Assembly: GCF_000949385.2 (NCBI RefSeq)
Contig: NZ_JYKO02000001.1
Coordinates: forward strand, 2,628,620-2,692,619
Source of the DNA: Pseudomonas sp. LFM046
Lineage (GTDB): Bacteria > Pseudomonadota > Gammaproteobacteria > Pseudomonadales > Pseudomonadaceae
DNA: 64,000 nt
Reading direction: 5' to 3'
Below the pieces are notes generated by a model, which saw nothing but the letters and a program-made list of their open reading frames with translations, made no database searches and was not told where the DNA came from. The stretch's first letter is position 1. Each line of letters starts with the position of its first letter. Shown piece by piece: positions 26,915-36,513 of this stretch. The translations under genes and the position numbers were made by a program.

Positions 26915-28695
26915 AGACCTTCCTCCCAACTGATGGACAGGCGCATCGCGGAATTGATCAGGCCCGCCATTGAGTAGGTCTGGGGAATATTGCCCCACAG
27001 TTCGCCGGAAAGCGGGTGGAGATCCTCCGACAGCAAGCCGTAACCGTTGCGCGTAGCTACCAGTTCAGTGTAGAGCGCGCGAGCTTGGTCACGCCGACCG
27101 ATCGCAGCGAGAGCGTCCAGGTACCAGAATTTCACCACCAGGAAGGCCGTCTCAGGGACGCCGAAATCGTCGGCGGCAGCGTAGCGTAGGAGGTGACCGT
27201 TGACGTTGAGTTCGCGCCCTACGCAGTCCACAGTGGCAATGAAGCGTGGGTCATTGGCTTCGATGATGCCGAGTTCATGCATGAGCAACACGCTGGCATC
27301 CAGGTCGTCGCTGTCGAAACTGCCGGTGAAGGACTGCCGTCGCTCGTTCCAGGCTCCGCGCAGGATTCGTTCGCGCAGGCGAACTGCTTCTTTACGCCAA
27401 GTGGTCGCCGCCTGAGTAAATCCGAGCCGCGTGGCGATGCGTCCAACCCGATCGCAGGCCGCCCAGCACAATAGGGCCGAGTGTGTGTGCACGCGCTGGC
27501 GGCCACGATACTCCCAGATCCCGGCGTCCGGCACGAAGGCGCAGCGGGCCGCTCGCGAAGCCAGCGATTCCAGTAGGCGCAGCATGCCCGCATCGCTCGG
27601 ATTCGGTAGTCGTTGGTCGACGAAGCTCTGCAGTACGGCCAGCACGACGGAGCCGAACACGTCGTGCTGGACCTGCTCGGCGGCTTGGTTGCCGACCCGC
27701 ACCGGCCCGTGGCCGAGGTAGCCAGCCAAGTCGGGCTCGACCCGCTCGTGCAGATCCAGGTCGGGAACGACACCGTACAGGGGCCGCAGGTCAACGTCGC
27801 CGGTGGCCACCGTGGTGATGAAATCGACGTAGCGTTCCATGGTCTTGGTCGCGCCCAGGCGGTTGAGTGCCAGGATCACGAAATAGGCGTCGCGCAACCA
27901 GCAGTAGCGATAATCCCAATTGCGTTGTGAACCCGGCGCCTCGGGAATCGAGGTGGTCACCGCGGCGATGATGGCACCGGTCTCTTCGAAGCTGCATAGC
28001 TTGAGAGTGATGGCGGAGCGGATGACCACCTCCTGCCACTCGAAGGGAATTGCCAGGGAGCGCACCCACTCGTGCCAGTTGGCGTAGGTCCGTTGGAGAA
28101 AGGCCTTGACCACCTCGCACGGGGCGTTGTCGAGCGACTCGTCCACCCCCATGACCATACTGATGGGACGCCTGAGCACGAATGGCGTTTCGTGCAGGAT
28201 GTAGGACAGCGGTGCATCCGTAGTGAGGCGGATCGCTTCGACGCTGCCCAGATAGCGGATATGGCTGGACCCAGCAATGGCCTGGCAAGGCTTGCCGTAA
28301 TCATGGGTCGGGCGGACGCGCAGGGTTACCCGGGGCAGCCCCTGCAATGGCTCGATCAGGCGACACAGTTGTGCCGGCCGGTAGTATCGGCCGTATTGGA
28401 GGAATCGCGGGGCGAAATCGGTGATACGCACGGCATTGCCTTCCGCATCCTGGAGGGTGGTACTGATGATCGCCGTATTGCGCAGGTACTCCGAGCGGCT
28501 GCTGCTCATGCCTTCGAGCAGGCAGTCACTGAAGCCCTTCTCTTCGTCGCCGGCCAGCAGGCGCGAAAAGGCCGGATCGCCATCGAAGTTGGGGTAGCAC
28601 CACCACACCAGCCGCCCCTGGGCGTTGACCAGTGCGGCGACGCGGCAATTGCCGATGAGCCCGAGCTCCAGTGCGCCGTGGTGCGGATGAGTCAT
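26899..28695 (-). CDS. Glycoside hydrolase family 15 protein (glucoamylase/trehalase-like)
   Basis: A 598-residue GH15 protein. The N-terminal domain (LELGLIGNCRVAALVNAQGR, WWCYPNFDGDPAF) is followed by the (alpha/alpha)6 barrel. Active-site segments include NWDYRYCWLRDAYFV, the likely acid in GIWEYRGR and a second acidic pair in LLSEDLHPLSGELWGN. Members hydrolyse glucans or trehalose. It is sandwiched between otsB and otsA, with a 4-base ATGA overlap with otsB, so a role in trehalose turnover is more likely than starch use. Confidence 0.9.
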   Translation of the reverse strand: MTHPHHGALELGLIGNCRVAALVNAQGRLVWWCYPNFDGDPAFSRLLAGDEEKGFSDCLLEGMSSSRSEYLRNTAIISTTLQDAEGNAVRITDFAPRFLQYGRYYRPAQLCRLIEPLQGLPRVTLRVRPTHDYGKPCQAIAGSSHIRYLGSVEAIRLTTDAPLSYILHETPFVLRRPISMVMGVDESLDNAPCEVVKAFLQRTYANWHEWVRSLAIPFEWQEVVIRSAITLKLCSFEETGAIIAAVTTSIPEAPGSQRNWDYRYCWLRDAYFVILALNRLGATKTMERYVDFITTVATGDVDLRPLYGVVPDLDLHERVEPDLAGYLGHGPVRVGNQAAEQVQHDVFGSVVLAVLQSFVDQRLPNPSDAGMLRLLESLASRAARCAFVPDAGIWEYRGRQRVHTHSALLCWAACDRVGRIATRLGFTQAATTWRKEAVRLRERILRGAWNERRQSFTGSFDSDDLDASVLLMHELGIIEANDPRFIATVDCVGRELNVNGHLLRYAAADDFGVPETAFLVVKFWYLDALAAIGRRDQARALYTELVATRNGYGLLSEDLHPLSGELWGNIPQTYSMAGLINSAMRLSISWEEGLCLGS

Positions 28696-29516
28696 CGCTG
28701 CAGGCCTCCCGCCGCCTTGATCAGTGCCGAACGAACCTCTGCGGCATCGGCGAAGGCAGCGCTCGCTCCGGGCAGCAGCTTCCCGACCGAGAGGCCCAGC
28801 CCGCCTAAGGCAGGCATCAGGGCCAAGGCGGCCTCATCGGTTACGTCGTCACCTATGAATAACGGACGCCTCCCGGCGAATGGCGCGAATTCGAGAAAGC
28901 GTCTTATCGCTTGGGACTTGTCACCACTGTGGGCGACTACCTCGAATACCATCTTGCCGGGCAGCAGACGCAATCCTCGATTTCCAGGTTCGTCCAGCAG
29001 GTCACGCAGGGCAGCAGCGAGGGTTTCGCCGGCTGCTGGCACGCGGCGATAGTGCATGGCGACGCTGCTGCCCTTGTCCTCGCAGATTACGCCGGGCTGC
29101 GAACATGCCAGGGCCATCAGCTTTTCGCGCAGCGTGGAGCTAAGGACCGTCGTCGTCTCATGGCACAGGGGGGCGTCGGCGCGCACTCGCCAGTGGGCGC
29201 CATGGCCTCCAGAGGCCGGTAGCCGCATAGGGGGAAAGAGGCAATCCAGATTGTCGACCGAGCGCCCGCTGACCAGCGCCAGTGCGCCGTCGAGCCGGCG
29301 ATGTAGAACTTTCAGGGCCGCAGGTAACACCTGGGGCACACGGACTGCGTCAGGGGTGTCGGCAATATCCAGAAGGGTGCCGTCGACATCGAGAAACAAC
29401 GCGCACGCTTGCCCGCACTCGCTTAGCCAGTCGTCCAGCAGGGCACTCGCCGAAGCATCACAGTGAGTGGCAGCCACGGCTGGATCGACTTGCCCTTCAA
29501 CCATCGAGTTGTGCAT
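28692..29516 (-). CDS. otsB: Trehalose-6-phosphate phosphatase
   Basis: A 274-residue HAD-superfamily phosphatase. The nucleophile motif FLDVDGTLLDIADTPDAV lies near residues 41-58, with a conserved Lys/Arg region and the later acidic motif IGDDVTDEAALALM near 231-244. It dephosphorylates trehalose-6-phosphate made by OtsA. It is the first gene of the otsB-GH15-otsA series and overlaps the next gene by 4 bases. The divergent nhaA gene starts 272 bp away, so the intervening spacer probably holds both promoters. Confidence 0.93.
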   Translation of the reverse strand: MHNSMVEGQVDPAVAATHCDASASALLDDWLSECGQACALFLDVDGTLLDIADTPDAVRVPQVLPAALKVLHRRLDGALALVSGRSVDNLDCLFPPMRLPASGGHGAHWRVRADAPLCHETTTVLSSTLREKLMALACSQPGVICEDKGSSVAMHYRRVPAAGETLAAALRDLLDEPGNRGLRLLPGKMVFEVVAHSGDKSQAIRRFLEFAPFAGRRPLFIGDDVTDEAALALMPALGGLGLSVGKLLPGASAAFADAAEVRSALIKAAGGLQR

Positions 29517-29787
29517 GGGCCAGTCTCCACCTTGCTGCGCCGCTGCGCTTCGAGGAGCAGCGACGGAAAGGAAGAGATTAAAAGCCTAGCACAGATATTG
29601 GAGGGGCCGACCTGCGGTGCTTCTGGCGCGCCAGTATATTCAGGAGCACTCTGCTACCACAGGTGGCCGGTAGTCGACCTAGGGGCATGTGTGTAAAGTG
29701 TTGCTCGGGTGTCGTTTCTGCGCAGTGCAGTCAGACAGGTTTCTTGTGTTGGTCGGGCCGCCGCACAGTTGTCGAGAACGAGCGACC

Positions 29788-31155
29788 ATGAACCTACATC
29801 CTTCCCGCGAGGCGTTGCCGGCTGCGCAACGGGTGGCTGATAAGGCCTTCAATACCCTCGAAAAATTCCTGCACATTGAAGCGCTCAGTGGCGTTGTCCT
29901 ACTGATCGCTGCCGCCATCGCGCTGATCTGGGCCAACTCGCCCGCCGCTGCTAGCTATGAACACCTCTGGCACCTGCCGCTGTCCTTCTCACTGGGCGAA
30001 CATGTCCTCTCGCACTCCCTGCATTTCTGGATCAACGATGCGCTGATGACGGTGTTCTTCCTGGTGGTCGGCATGGAAATCCGCCGGGAGAGCCACGAAG
30101 GCGCGTTAGCCGATATCAAGCTGGCCGCCTTGCCGGTGGTCGCCGCCTGCGGCGGCGTCCTGGTCCCGGCCCTGCTGTATCTCTCGCTCAACGGCGCCGA
30201 AGAGTTGCGCCCGGGTTGGGCAGTGCCGACTGCCACCGACATCGCCTTCGCGGTGGGTGTCCTGGCCCTGCTGGGGCGCTCCGTGCCGGCTTCGGTGCGG
30301 GTATTCCTGCTGGCCCTCGCAATCATCGACGACATCGTCGCCGTGGTGATCATCGCCGTGTTTTATTCAGGGGGGCTGGATGCGCTGGGCTTCGTCTTCG
30401 CCGGTGCGGGCATCTTGCTCGTACTGGTCTTGCAGTGGATTGGTGTCGGCTCGGCCTATGCCTACGTGGCGCCCGGCGCACTGCTGTGGTTCGGCCTGCT
30501 GAAAACCGGCGCCCATCCGGCCCTGGCAGGCGTGGTACTAGGCCTGATGACTCCGGTTCGCCCCGTAAAGGTCATGGAACAGCCCCTGCAGCTGGCGAAG
30601 CGGGCGATCAGCGATTTTGCTGAACGCGAGCAGGCCACCAACGGTGATGCCAACGAGCTGATGGCACCGATCAAGCAGCTGCGACAGGCACAGCGCGAGC
30701 TGCTGCCGCCGGTGACGCGTGTACAAATGGCGCTGCACCCCTGGGTCGCCTTTCTGGTGATGCCACTGTTTGCGCTGGCCAATGCGGGCGTGAATCTCAA
30801 CGGTGTGGATCTGGGCGAAGGCAGCTCCCTGGCCATGCTTTCCGGTGTTGCACTGGCCCTGGTACTAGGCAAGCCCGTGGGCGTGCTGTGCAGCAGCTGG
30901 CTGGTGGTGCGCCTGGGTTGGTGCAGCCTGCCACCGGGCACAACCTGGCCGTGGATGGTCTTGATCGGCTGCCTGGCTGGGATCGGATTTACCATGTCAA
31001 TCTTCATCGCCAATCTTGCCTTCCCCCAACAGGAACTGTTGAGCGCCGCCAAACTAGGCGTACTGGTCGGTTCGGCGACCGCCGGGATTGCCGGGCTGGC
31101 CTATGGTCGCGTGCTGGTTGCTCGCACACAGTCGGCCGATACGCCGGTGCGCTAG
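29788..31155 (+). CDS. nhaA: Na+/H+ antiporter NhaA
   Basis: A 455-residue membrane antiporter. I chose ATG 29788 ([20 protein letters not shown]); the frame is open from 29689. Features: [20 protein letters not shown] in the first helix, [29 protein letters not shown] and [16 protein letters not shown] with the paired aspartates that bind the ion. The C-terminal part has [15 protein letters not shown]. It exports Na+ at alkaline pH in exchange for protons. A short remnant of a second nhaA C-terminus lies at 51633-51734. Confidence 0.95.
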   Translation: MNLHPSREALPAAQRVADKAFNTLEKFLHIEALSGVVLLIAAAIALIWANSPAAASYEHLWHLPLSFSLGEHVLSHSLHFWINDALMTVFFLVVGMEIRRESHEGALADIKLAALPVVAACGGVLVPALLYLSLNGAEELRPGWAVPTATDIAFAVGVLALLGRSVPASVRVFLLALAIIDDIVAVVIIAVFYSGGLDALGFVFAGAGILLVLVLQWIGVGSAYAYVAPGALLWFGLLKTGAHPALAGVVLGLMTPVRPVKVMEQPLQLAKRAISDFAEREQATNGDANELMAPIKQLRQAQRELLPPVTRVQMALHPWVAFLVMPLFALANAGVNLNGVDLGEGSSLAMLSGVALALVLGKPVGVLCSSWLVVRLGWCSLPPGTTWPWMVLIGCLAGIGFTMSIFIANLAFPQQELLSAAKLGVLVGSATAGIAGLAYGRVLVARTQSADTPVR

Positions 31156-31560
31156 CAAGTTCCCTGCGGCGCATTGAGGGCGACACGATAGGCGCAGCGT
31201 GGATCAAAGCTGCTTTCGTCAGGAGCCAACGAATAATCAGGGGATGCCGGGGCGGCCCGATGCAGAGGGAAAACCACCACGGTCGGGCCCTCACGAAGGA
31301 GGCCGTGGTGGCTTCCACCAAGTCCCTTTTCAAGGACAAGAAAAGCGTAGTTGAAGTTCTGGTCATTTTCCGCAAATCCGGAAGGCGGGTATACCCACTC
31401 CAGATCTTTTGGTGATCTGGGGTGTTAGATGGACTCTGACGCGGGCGATTCCCGCGCTGCGGGCCAAGCGGTCGCATTTGCCGTCCGAATGACAAGATTG
31501 AAATCACACTGAGGCCATATAATTTAAGGCTCAACAGAGGCCACCCGATGAGAGTCAGCC
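31156..31560. other. Intergenic region with hairpins after nhaA
   Basis: CCACCACGG (31274-31282) and CCGTGGTGG (31303-31311) form a 9-bp stem with a 20-nt loop. A second stem, CCAGATC (31400-31406) and GATCTGG (31414-31420), follows. Either may help end nhaA transcription. No gene was recognised. Confidence 0.5.
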
Positions 31561-31971
31561 ATGCGCATTTCCAAAGTCCTCTGGCTATTCCCTGTATCTC
31601 TGCTGCTTTACTCGGATCTATTGGCGGCACATGGAGCGTCAAATACTAACGCCGAGGCGGCAGTGACAGTGCATCCACCAAGGAAGACCGCATCGGACAA
31701 ATCTCTCAGCGCTCAGGGAGTCGATATTGGCGCGGACCATCAGAAGGCAATCGAGGCACACGTCAGGCATTCAAACCATCAAATCAGACTACTACTGAGA
31801 TCCGCTTCCATGTCAAATATTGACGCAGTGCTCAAGTCAATGGATGCAATACGGCAAGGCAATGAAGCTTGTGCCCAGCATATTGAACAGTGCAGAAAAC
31901 TTGATGCGTCCTCCCGTACTGCGGATGTTTCCGAACAGCTATCACCAGCCGGGGCCAACTCGAAACTGTGA
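31561..31971 (+). CDS. Small secreted hypothetical protein
   Basis: A 136-residue protein with a signal peptide (MRISKVLWLFPVSLLLYSDL then LLAA) and a polar mature part with several His, Asn and Ser residues and two cysteines near the end (NEACAQHIEQC). The start is preceded by a GAGAG-type site. It sits alone between nhaA and an AT-rich spacer. No family recognised. Confidence 0.55.
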   Translation: MRISKVLWLFPVSLLLYSDLLAAHGASNTNAEAAVTVHPPRKTASDKSLSAQGVDIGADHQKAIEAHVRHSNHQIRLLLRSASMSNIDAVLKSMDAIRQGNEACAQHIEQCRKLDASSRTADVSEQLSPAGANSKL

Positions 31972-32627
31972 TGATTGCCGCATATTCCCGCCGCTCCAGG
32001 GAGCGAATCCCACGCAGCGGTATCGTGCCCCTCCGGCTCAAAGGTCCGGTAAGCAACGGCAATTCAGGCGAAACGACGGCCACAGAGCGCCTCTCCGATC
32101 TGTCAAGACTGAGGAAATAAACAGCTTACCTGGCCGGAGCGACTTGCTACACTCGGGCTTCATCCGTGATACCCCCTCTTTGGCCGTCTTTTGGGCGGCT
32201 TTTCTTTTTCGCCTAAGATACTTCAAAATTTCTTGGATTTTAGTGCAATTTTTCCGCAGTATATAAAGTGAGTTCCGAGCCAAGGTTTCACTATTGCCTT
32301 CAGTCCTGAAGGATAGATATTATTATTTTCCCCACCCAGATCCGCCACCAGATTGACGGCTTTAATTTGCCTAAATATCAATAGTAATTTATCGGCTCGG
32401 CGATCGATCGGTTGTAGTATATAAACGAGCATCTGATAGTCACGGTCAATCGCGCGCGGCAGGAAAATTGCTATTATTTTTATAAATGCCATTTACAGAT
32501 GGCTCTGGTGATGCTTTGGTAAGTTTGTAGCCGGCGTCATCTGGTGTGCGCTTTCTCGCAGACTGACGTCATTCCTTGAAATCATCAATACATAGAAGAA
32601 CTACAGATTGGGGGGGCAGGAGACCCC
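31972..32627. other. 656-bp AT-rich spacer upstream of the multicopper oxidase gene
   Basis: Bases from about 32210 to 32500 are much richer in A and T than the surrounding genes. A possible promoter (TTGCCT near 32293 with TATTAT near 32317) lies in it, about 300 bp before the oxidase ATG. No reliable gene was found; a 89-codon frame on the - strand has no support. The composition suggests foreign origin or a regulatory region. Confidence 0.4.
32183..32209 (+). terminator. Intrinsic terminator
   Basis: GCCGTC (32183-32188) pairs with GGCGGC (32194-32199) around a short loop, followed by TTTTCTTTTT. It is a standard + strand terminator about 210 bp after the small secreted protein gene. Confidence 0.75.
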
Positions 32628-34517
32628 ATGAAAACACCAACTAGGGCAACATCTCCAACTAAGAATACAGCTAGGGCAAACAACCAATCCTTCAGAAGAG
32701 GCTTCCTCAAGTTAACCGCGACAGCACTGGCATTCTCCGCCGTCGCCGCGCCTCTGAGCCTAGGCGCGAAAAGCAGCCGCGATGACGAAGAAGAAGATGT
32801 TGTCCGTCCGTTCATCCCGCCAAGCCCAGCCACCATCCCCTGGCAGATCGATCTCCCAGAGGAAATTACGGTACTCCAGCCGGTTACCCTGGACCCGGAG
32901 CCAACAGAGCAAGCGAATACCTCCGCCGGTGAGGCGGGCCGTGCCCCTCACCAGCGATTTGCCGAACTGGGTGTTGCGGTCACGTACGAACTGAGGGCCA
33001 AGGAACGACCGGACTGGGTGTTCAATCCGGCCTATCCACCTCAGCGAGTCTGGGGTTACGAGGGCAATGTGCCGGGCGCTACAGCTCCGGGTCCAACGAT
33101 TTTTGCGCGTTACGGCCAGCCAATAATCCTGCGCATCCACAATGCGCTGCCCCAGGATCATGTCGGCTTCGGTACTCCAGAAATCTCCACGCACCTGCAC
33201 AACGCTCATACGGCGTCGGAAAGCGACGGTTTCCCGGGAGACTACTACAGTGCAGTCAAAGCCGGTCCAACGCTGGCGTCGCCGGGCGAGTTCAAGGATC
33301 ACCACTATGGGAACATCTACGCCGGATTCGATGAGTTCCAGAATGGAATCGGCGACCCGCGCGAGGCGCTGGGAACGCTGTTCTACCACGACCACACGTT
33401 CGACTTTACGGCACCTAATGTGTACCGCGGCCTGGCGGGATTCTTCCTGCTTTTCGACGACCTTGATTCGGGCAATGAGCACGACCCGAACCCAAGTGCC
33501 CTACGCTTGCCGAGCCACCCCTACGACTATCCGTTGATCTTCAACGACAAGCGCTTCGATCCGGACGGAATCCTCTTCTGGGACCAAGTCAGCCCCGAGG
33601 GTGTGCTCGGCGACAAGGTCACCGTCAATGGCCACATAGAGCCAGTATTGCGAGTTGCAGCCCGGAAGTATCGGTTCCGCCTGCTCAATGGCGGTCCCAG
33701 CCGCTTTTATGAGTTCTACCTGGTGTCGCCAAGCGACGTGGAGCAGAAGTTCATCTACATCGGCAATGACGGCAACCTCTTACCGGCGCCGCTGCTGAAC
33801 CAGACCAAGGTTCGTCTTGGGGTCACCGAGCGAGCGGATATCGTCGTCGACTTTTCCCGCTACGTGGTCGGCACGGAGTTGTACCTGGTGAATCGCCTCA
33901 CGCACCGACCTGACGATACACGGCAGCCCAAGGATGTCCGGAAACCAGGCGTCCGGGTGCTGAAGATCATTGTTGATCGCTTCCCCACCGAGCAGGACGT
34001 CAGCCATGTGCCGCCGGTGTTGCGGCCGTTGCGTCCACTCGATCCTGAAGAGATTGCCGCGGCACCAGTGCGACGCTGGGTTTTTGAACGCAAGAATGGA
34101 ATGTGGGCCGTGAATGGCCGGTTCTTTGACCCCACTTTCGTCAGTGCGCGAATACGCCAGGGCAGTGCAGAGGTTTGGGAGCTGGTTAATCCGGAGGATG
34201 GTTGGGACCACCCCATCCACATCCACTTCGAGGAAGGGCGAATTATCAGCAAGACAGTGAAAGGCCAGAACGTCCCCATCCCACCCCACGAGCAAGGTCG
34301 CAAAGACGTTTATGTGCTGGGCGAGGATATGACCATCAAGGTCTTCCTGCGTTTCCGCGACTTCCTCGGCAAGCATCCCATGCACTGCCACAACCTTATC
34401 CATGAAGACCACGCGATGATGGTGCGTTGGGATATCGAAGCAGATACCAGCGGTCCATCGCCAAACAGTGGCAGCGCCGATACCAATCAACCGCCAGGCA
34501 AACGGCGCATCAGCTGA
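32628..34517 (+). CDS. Tat-exported multicopper oxidase
   Basis: A 629-residue oxidase with a twin-arginine signal (FRRGFLKLTATALAFSAVAA). Copper-site motifs in order: HLHNAHTASESDG, LFYHDHTF, HPIHIHFEEG and HCHNLIHEDHAMM. The last carries the His-Cys-His of the type 1/type 3 sites and a Met axial ligand. Its domain order resembles CotA/bilirubin oxidase-like proteins. It could oxidise metal ions or phenolics in the periplasm. An acidic DDEEED stretch follows the signal. The SCO gene begins 22 bp after its stop, so the two are probably co-transcribed and SCO may deliver copper. Confidence 0.9.
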   Translation: MKTPTRATSPTKNTARANNQSFRRGFLKLTATALAFSAVAAPLSLGAKSSRDDEEEDVVRPFIPPSPATIPWQIDLPEEITVLQPVTLDPEPTEQANTSAGEAGRAPHQRFAELGVAVTYELRAKERPDWVFNPAYPPQRVWGYEGNVPGATAPGPTIFARYGQPIILRIHNALPQDHVGFGTPEISTHLHNAHTASESDGFPGDYYSAVKAGPTLASPGEFKDHHYGNIYAGFDEFQNGIGDPREALGTLFYHDHTFDFTAPNVYRGLAGFFLLFDDLDSGNEHDPNPSALRLPSHPYDYPLIFNDKRFDPDGILFWDQVSPEGVLGDKVTVNGHIEPVLRVAARKYRFRLLNGGPSRFYEFYLVSPSDVEQKFIYIGNDGNLLPAPLLNQTKVRLGVTERADIVVDFSRYVVGTELYLVNRLTHRPDDTRQPKDVRKPGVRVLKIIVDRFPTEQDVSHVPPVLRPLRPLDPEEIAAAPVRRWVFERKNGMWAVNGRFFDPTFVSARIRQGSAEVWELVNPEDGWDHPIHIHFEEGRIISKTVKGQNVPIPPHEQGRKDVYVLGEDMTIKVFLRFRDFLGKHPMHCHNLIHEDHAMMVRWDIEADTSGPSPNSGSADTNQPPGKRRIS

Positions 34518-34539
34518 TCCGGGAATTGGAGATCTCCGT

Positions 34540-35181
34540 ATGAACACACGACGCGACTTGATAGCCGGACTGGGTGTCGCGACTCTGGGTGGCGCGCTCT
34601 GGTACACCATTCCGCAGGTGGCTGATGAATCGAGGCCCGCCAGGAAAGCGAAAACACTATTCGCCAACGTGCCGCTGTATACCCAGGATGGAACAAAGGT
34701 CCGTTTCTATGATGACCTGATCCACGGCAAGGTCGTGGTGATCAACATGATGTACGTCATGTGCGAAGGCATCTGCCCGACCATGACGGTCAATATGCGC
34801 AGGGTCCAATGGCTGCTGGGCGATCGCCTTGGCAGGGAGGTTCAGCTGTATTCGATCACGCTGCAGCCGCAACTGGATTCGCCTGAGGTGCTTAAGGCCT
34901 ATGCCGATAGGCACGGCGCGAGACCTGGCTGGATGTTCCTGACGGGGGAACCAGCTGACATCCGACGACTGCGCTACAGCCTCGGCTTCTTCGATCCAGT
35001 ACCGGAGGTGGACGAGAACCTGTCTACCCACACCGGGATGCTGCGCATCGGCAATGACCGCACTCAGCGCTGGACGATGGCGCCGGCGCTCTGTGACGCG
35101 AAGCGGATCATCACCACCATCAACCATGTGGATACCAGGATGGTCGCCACACGCTACGACGCCGCGTCGAATCTCGGTTGA
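34540..35181 (+). CDS. SCO1/SenC family copper chaperone or thiol protein
   Basis: A 213-residue thioredoxin-fold protein. The CxxxC copper/thiol site lies in MCEGICPTMT, and the distal histidine in STHTGMLRIG. The N-terminus MNTRRDLIAGLGVATLGGAL is an RR-containing signal or anchor. ATG 34540 was chosen because it gives this signal; the open frame starts at 34468 inside the oxidase gene. SCO proteins load copper into cytochrome oxidase or related enzymes. Its position next to a multicopper oxidase supports a copper-delivery role. Confidence 0.88.
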   Translation: MNTRRDLIAGLGVATLGGALWYTIPQVADESRPARKAKTLFANVPLYTQDGTKVRFYDDLIHGKVVVINMMYVMCEGICPTMTVNMRRVQWLLGDRLGREVQLYSITLQPQLDSPEVLKAYADRHGARPGWMFLTGEPADIRRLRYSLGFFDPVPEVDENLSTHTGMLRIGNDRTQRWTMAPALCDAKRIITTINHVDTRMVATRYDAASNLG

Positions 35182-35324
35182 GGTGAGGCGGCGTGAGGTA
35201 GTGCAGGTTTCCTGCGGCGCATGGTGCCGTCTACTACGCCGCAGGGCCGATTTCGGGCAAAGACGGACGCAAAGTTGATCCCAGGGGCCAATACTCAATG
35301 TTCGAGCCTTAAGGGAGAACTGCG

Positions 35325-36512
35325 GTGCCGGATATCAGCACGCTTGCCCGGGAGATGGCGTGGCCACTGGCAATCCTCTTCGCCTGGTTGGCCGGTGAAG
35401 CAGCCTTCCGCTGGGCGCGCCTGTCACGCATCAGCATTTACGGCCTGGGCGGGTTCCTCATGGCTTCGTCACAACTCGGGCTTCTACCAAGTTCATCGGA
35501 GCCGGGGATTTTCCTGTTAGCCCATATCGCCTTCGCCCTGATCCTGTTCGAGGTTGGCTACCGCTTCAACTTGCGCTGGCTGCGGACCAATCCCTGGCTG
35601 GGTGTCACCTGCTTGGCAGAGGCCGGCCTGACGTTTGGGGCGGTCTATCTGTTGGCCCTCGCCTTTGACACGTCGCGGCTGACGGCGTTGTTGCTGGCCT
35701 CAGTCTCCATGGCCACGTCGCCGGCCACGGTGTTGCGGGTAATCAACGAGCAGTGCGGCTCCGGACAAGTCACCGAGCGCCTGCTTCACCTTTCGGCGCT
35801 CAACTGTGTGCTGGCGGTCTTCGTGTTCAAAGTGGTGGTTGGCTTGGCGGTGTTCCGGACCTCCGGCAATCTCTGGGACGCCATTTCCAGCAGCCTGTAC
35901 CTGCTGTTGCTTTCCGCGGCGCTGGGGGCCGTTCCCGGGCTGCTGATGCCGACACTCTTTCGCTGGCTGGGGCGGGCAACTCAGGACGCCACGCTGGCCT
36001 TTGCGATTGCCATCATCGCGCTGGTGGCCTTGGTTCACGCCTTGAAGCTTTCCCCTGTGCTGGCCGCGCTCACCTTCGGACTGGTGGCCCGCCACCGCCG
36101 CCTTGTGATGAGCCAGACGCAGCGAAACTTTGGGCCCCTGGGCGATCTCCTGGCGGTACTGTTGTTCGTGTTCATTGCCGCCACGCTGGAATGGCGTGTC
36201 GTGATGGCAGGGCTGGGAATTGGCTTGTCGCTGGTCCTGGTTCGTGCGCTGGCCAAGCTGGCGGGGGTGTTGCTGTTCGCGCACCTGAGCGGGATATCTT
36301 TGTACAAGGGGGTTCTGCTGGGTATCGCGTTAGGCCCTTTTTCGGCATTCGTCATTCTGGTACTCGAGCAAACCCGCTATTTGGGTATCAATCTCTTCGA
36401 CCAGTTGGCCCCTTTGGCAACCGCTGCCTTAGTGCTGGAGATTGTGGGGCCACTGCTTACGCAAAGTGCTTTGGTCCTGGCTCATGAGGTGCAGGTAAAG
36501 GGAGAACACTGA
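35325..36512 (+). CDS. Cation/proton antiporter (CPA2-type)
   Basis: A 395-residue membrane protein with about 12 hydrophobic segments throughout. Features include LAHIAFALILFEVGYRFNLRWL, an ASVSMATSPATVLRVINE segment in the ion-binding core region and a late LARALAK-type basic stretch. There is no C-terminal RCK/TrkA-N domain, so it is a short form. It likely exchanges Na+ or K+ for protons. It ends one base before the YbdK-type ligase gene, which suggests translational coupling. Confidence 0.82.
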   Translation: MPDISTLAREMAWPLAILFAWLAGEAAFRWARLSRISIYGLGGFLMASSQLGLLPSSSEPGIFLLAHIAFALILFEVGYRFNLRWLRTNPWLGVTCLAEAGLTFGAVYLLALAFDTSRLTALLLASVSMATSPATVLRVINEQCGSGQVTERLLHLSALNCVLAVFVFKVVVGLAVFRTSGNLWDAISSSLYLLLLSAALGAVPGLLMPTLFRWLGRATQDATLAFAIAIIALVALVHALKLSPVLAALTFGLVARHRRLVMSQTQRNFGPLGDLLAVLLFVFIAATLEWRVVMAGLGIGLSLVLVRALAKLAGVLLFAHLSGISLYKGVLLGIALGPFSAFVILVLEQTRYLGINLFDQLAPLATAALVLEIVGPLLTQSALVLAHEVQVKGEH

Positions 36513-36513
36513 G

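Noticed and set aside
32223-32492. 89-codon frame in the AT-rich spacer
   Set aside because: No ribosome site or family features; frames of this size are expected in AT-rich DNA only by chance.
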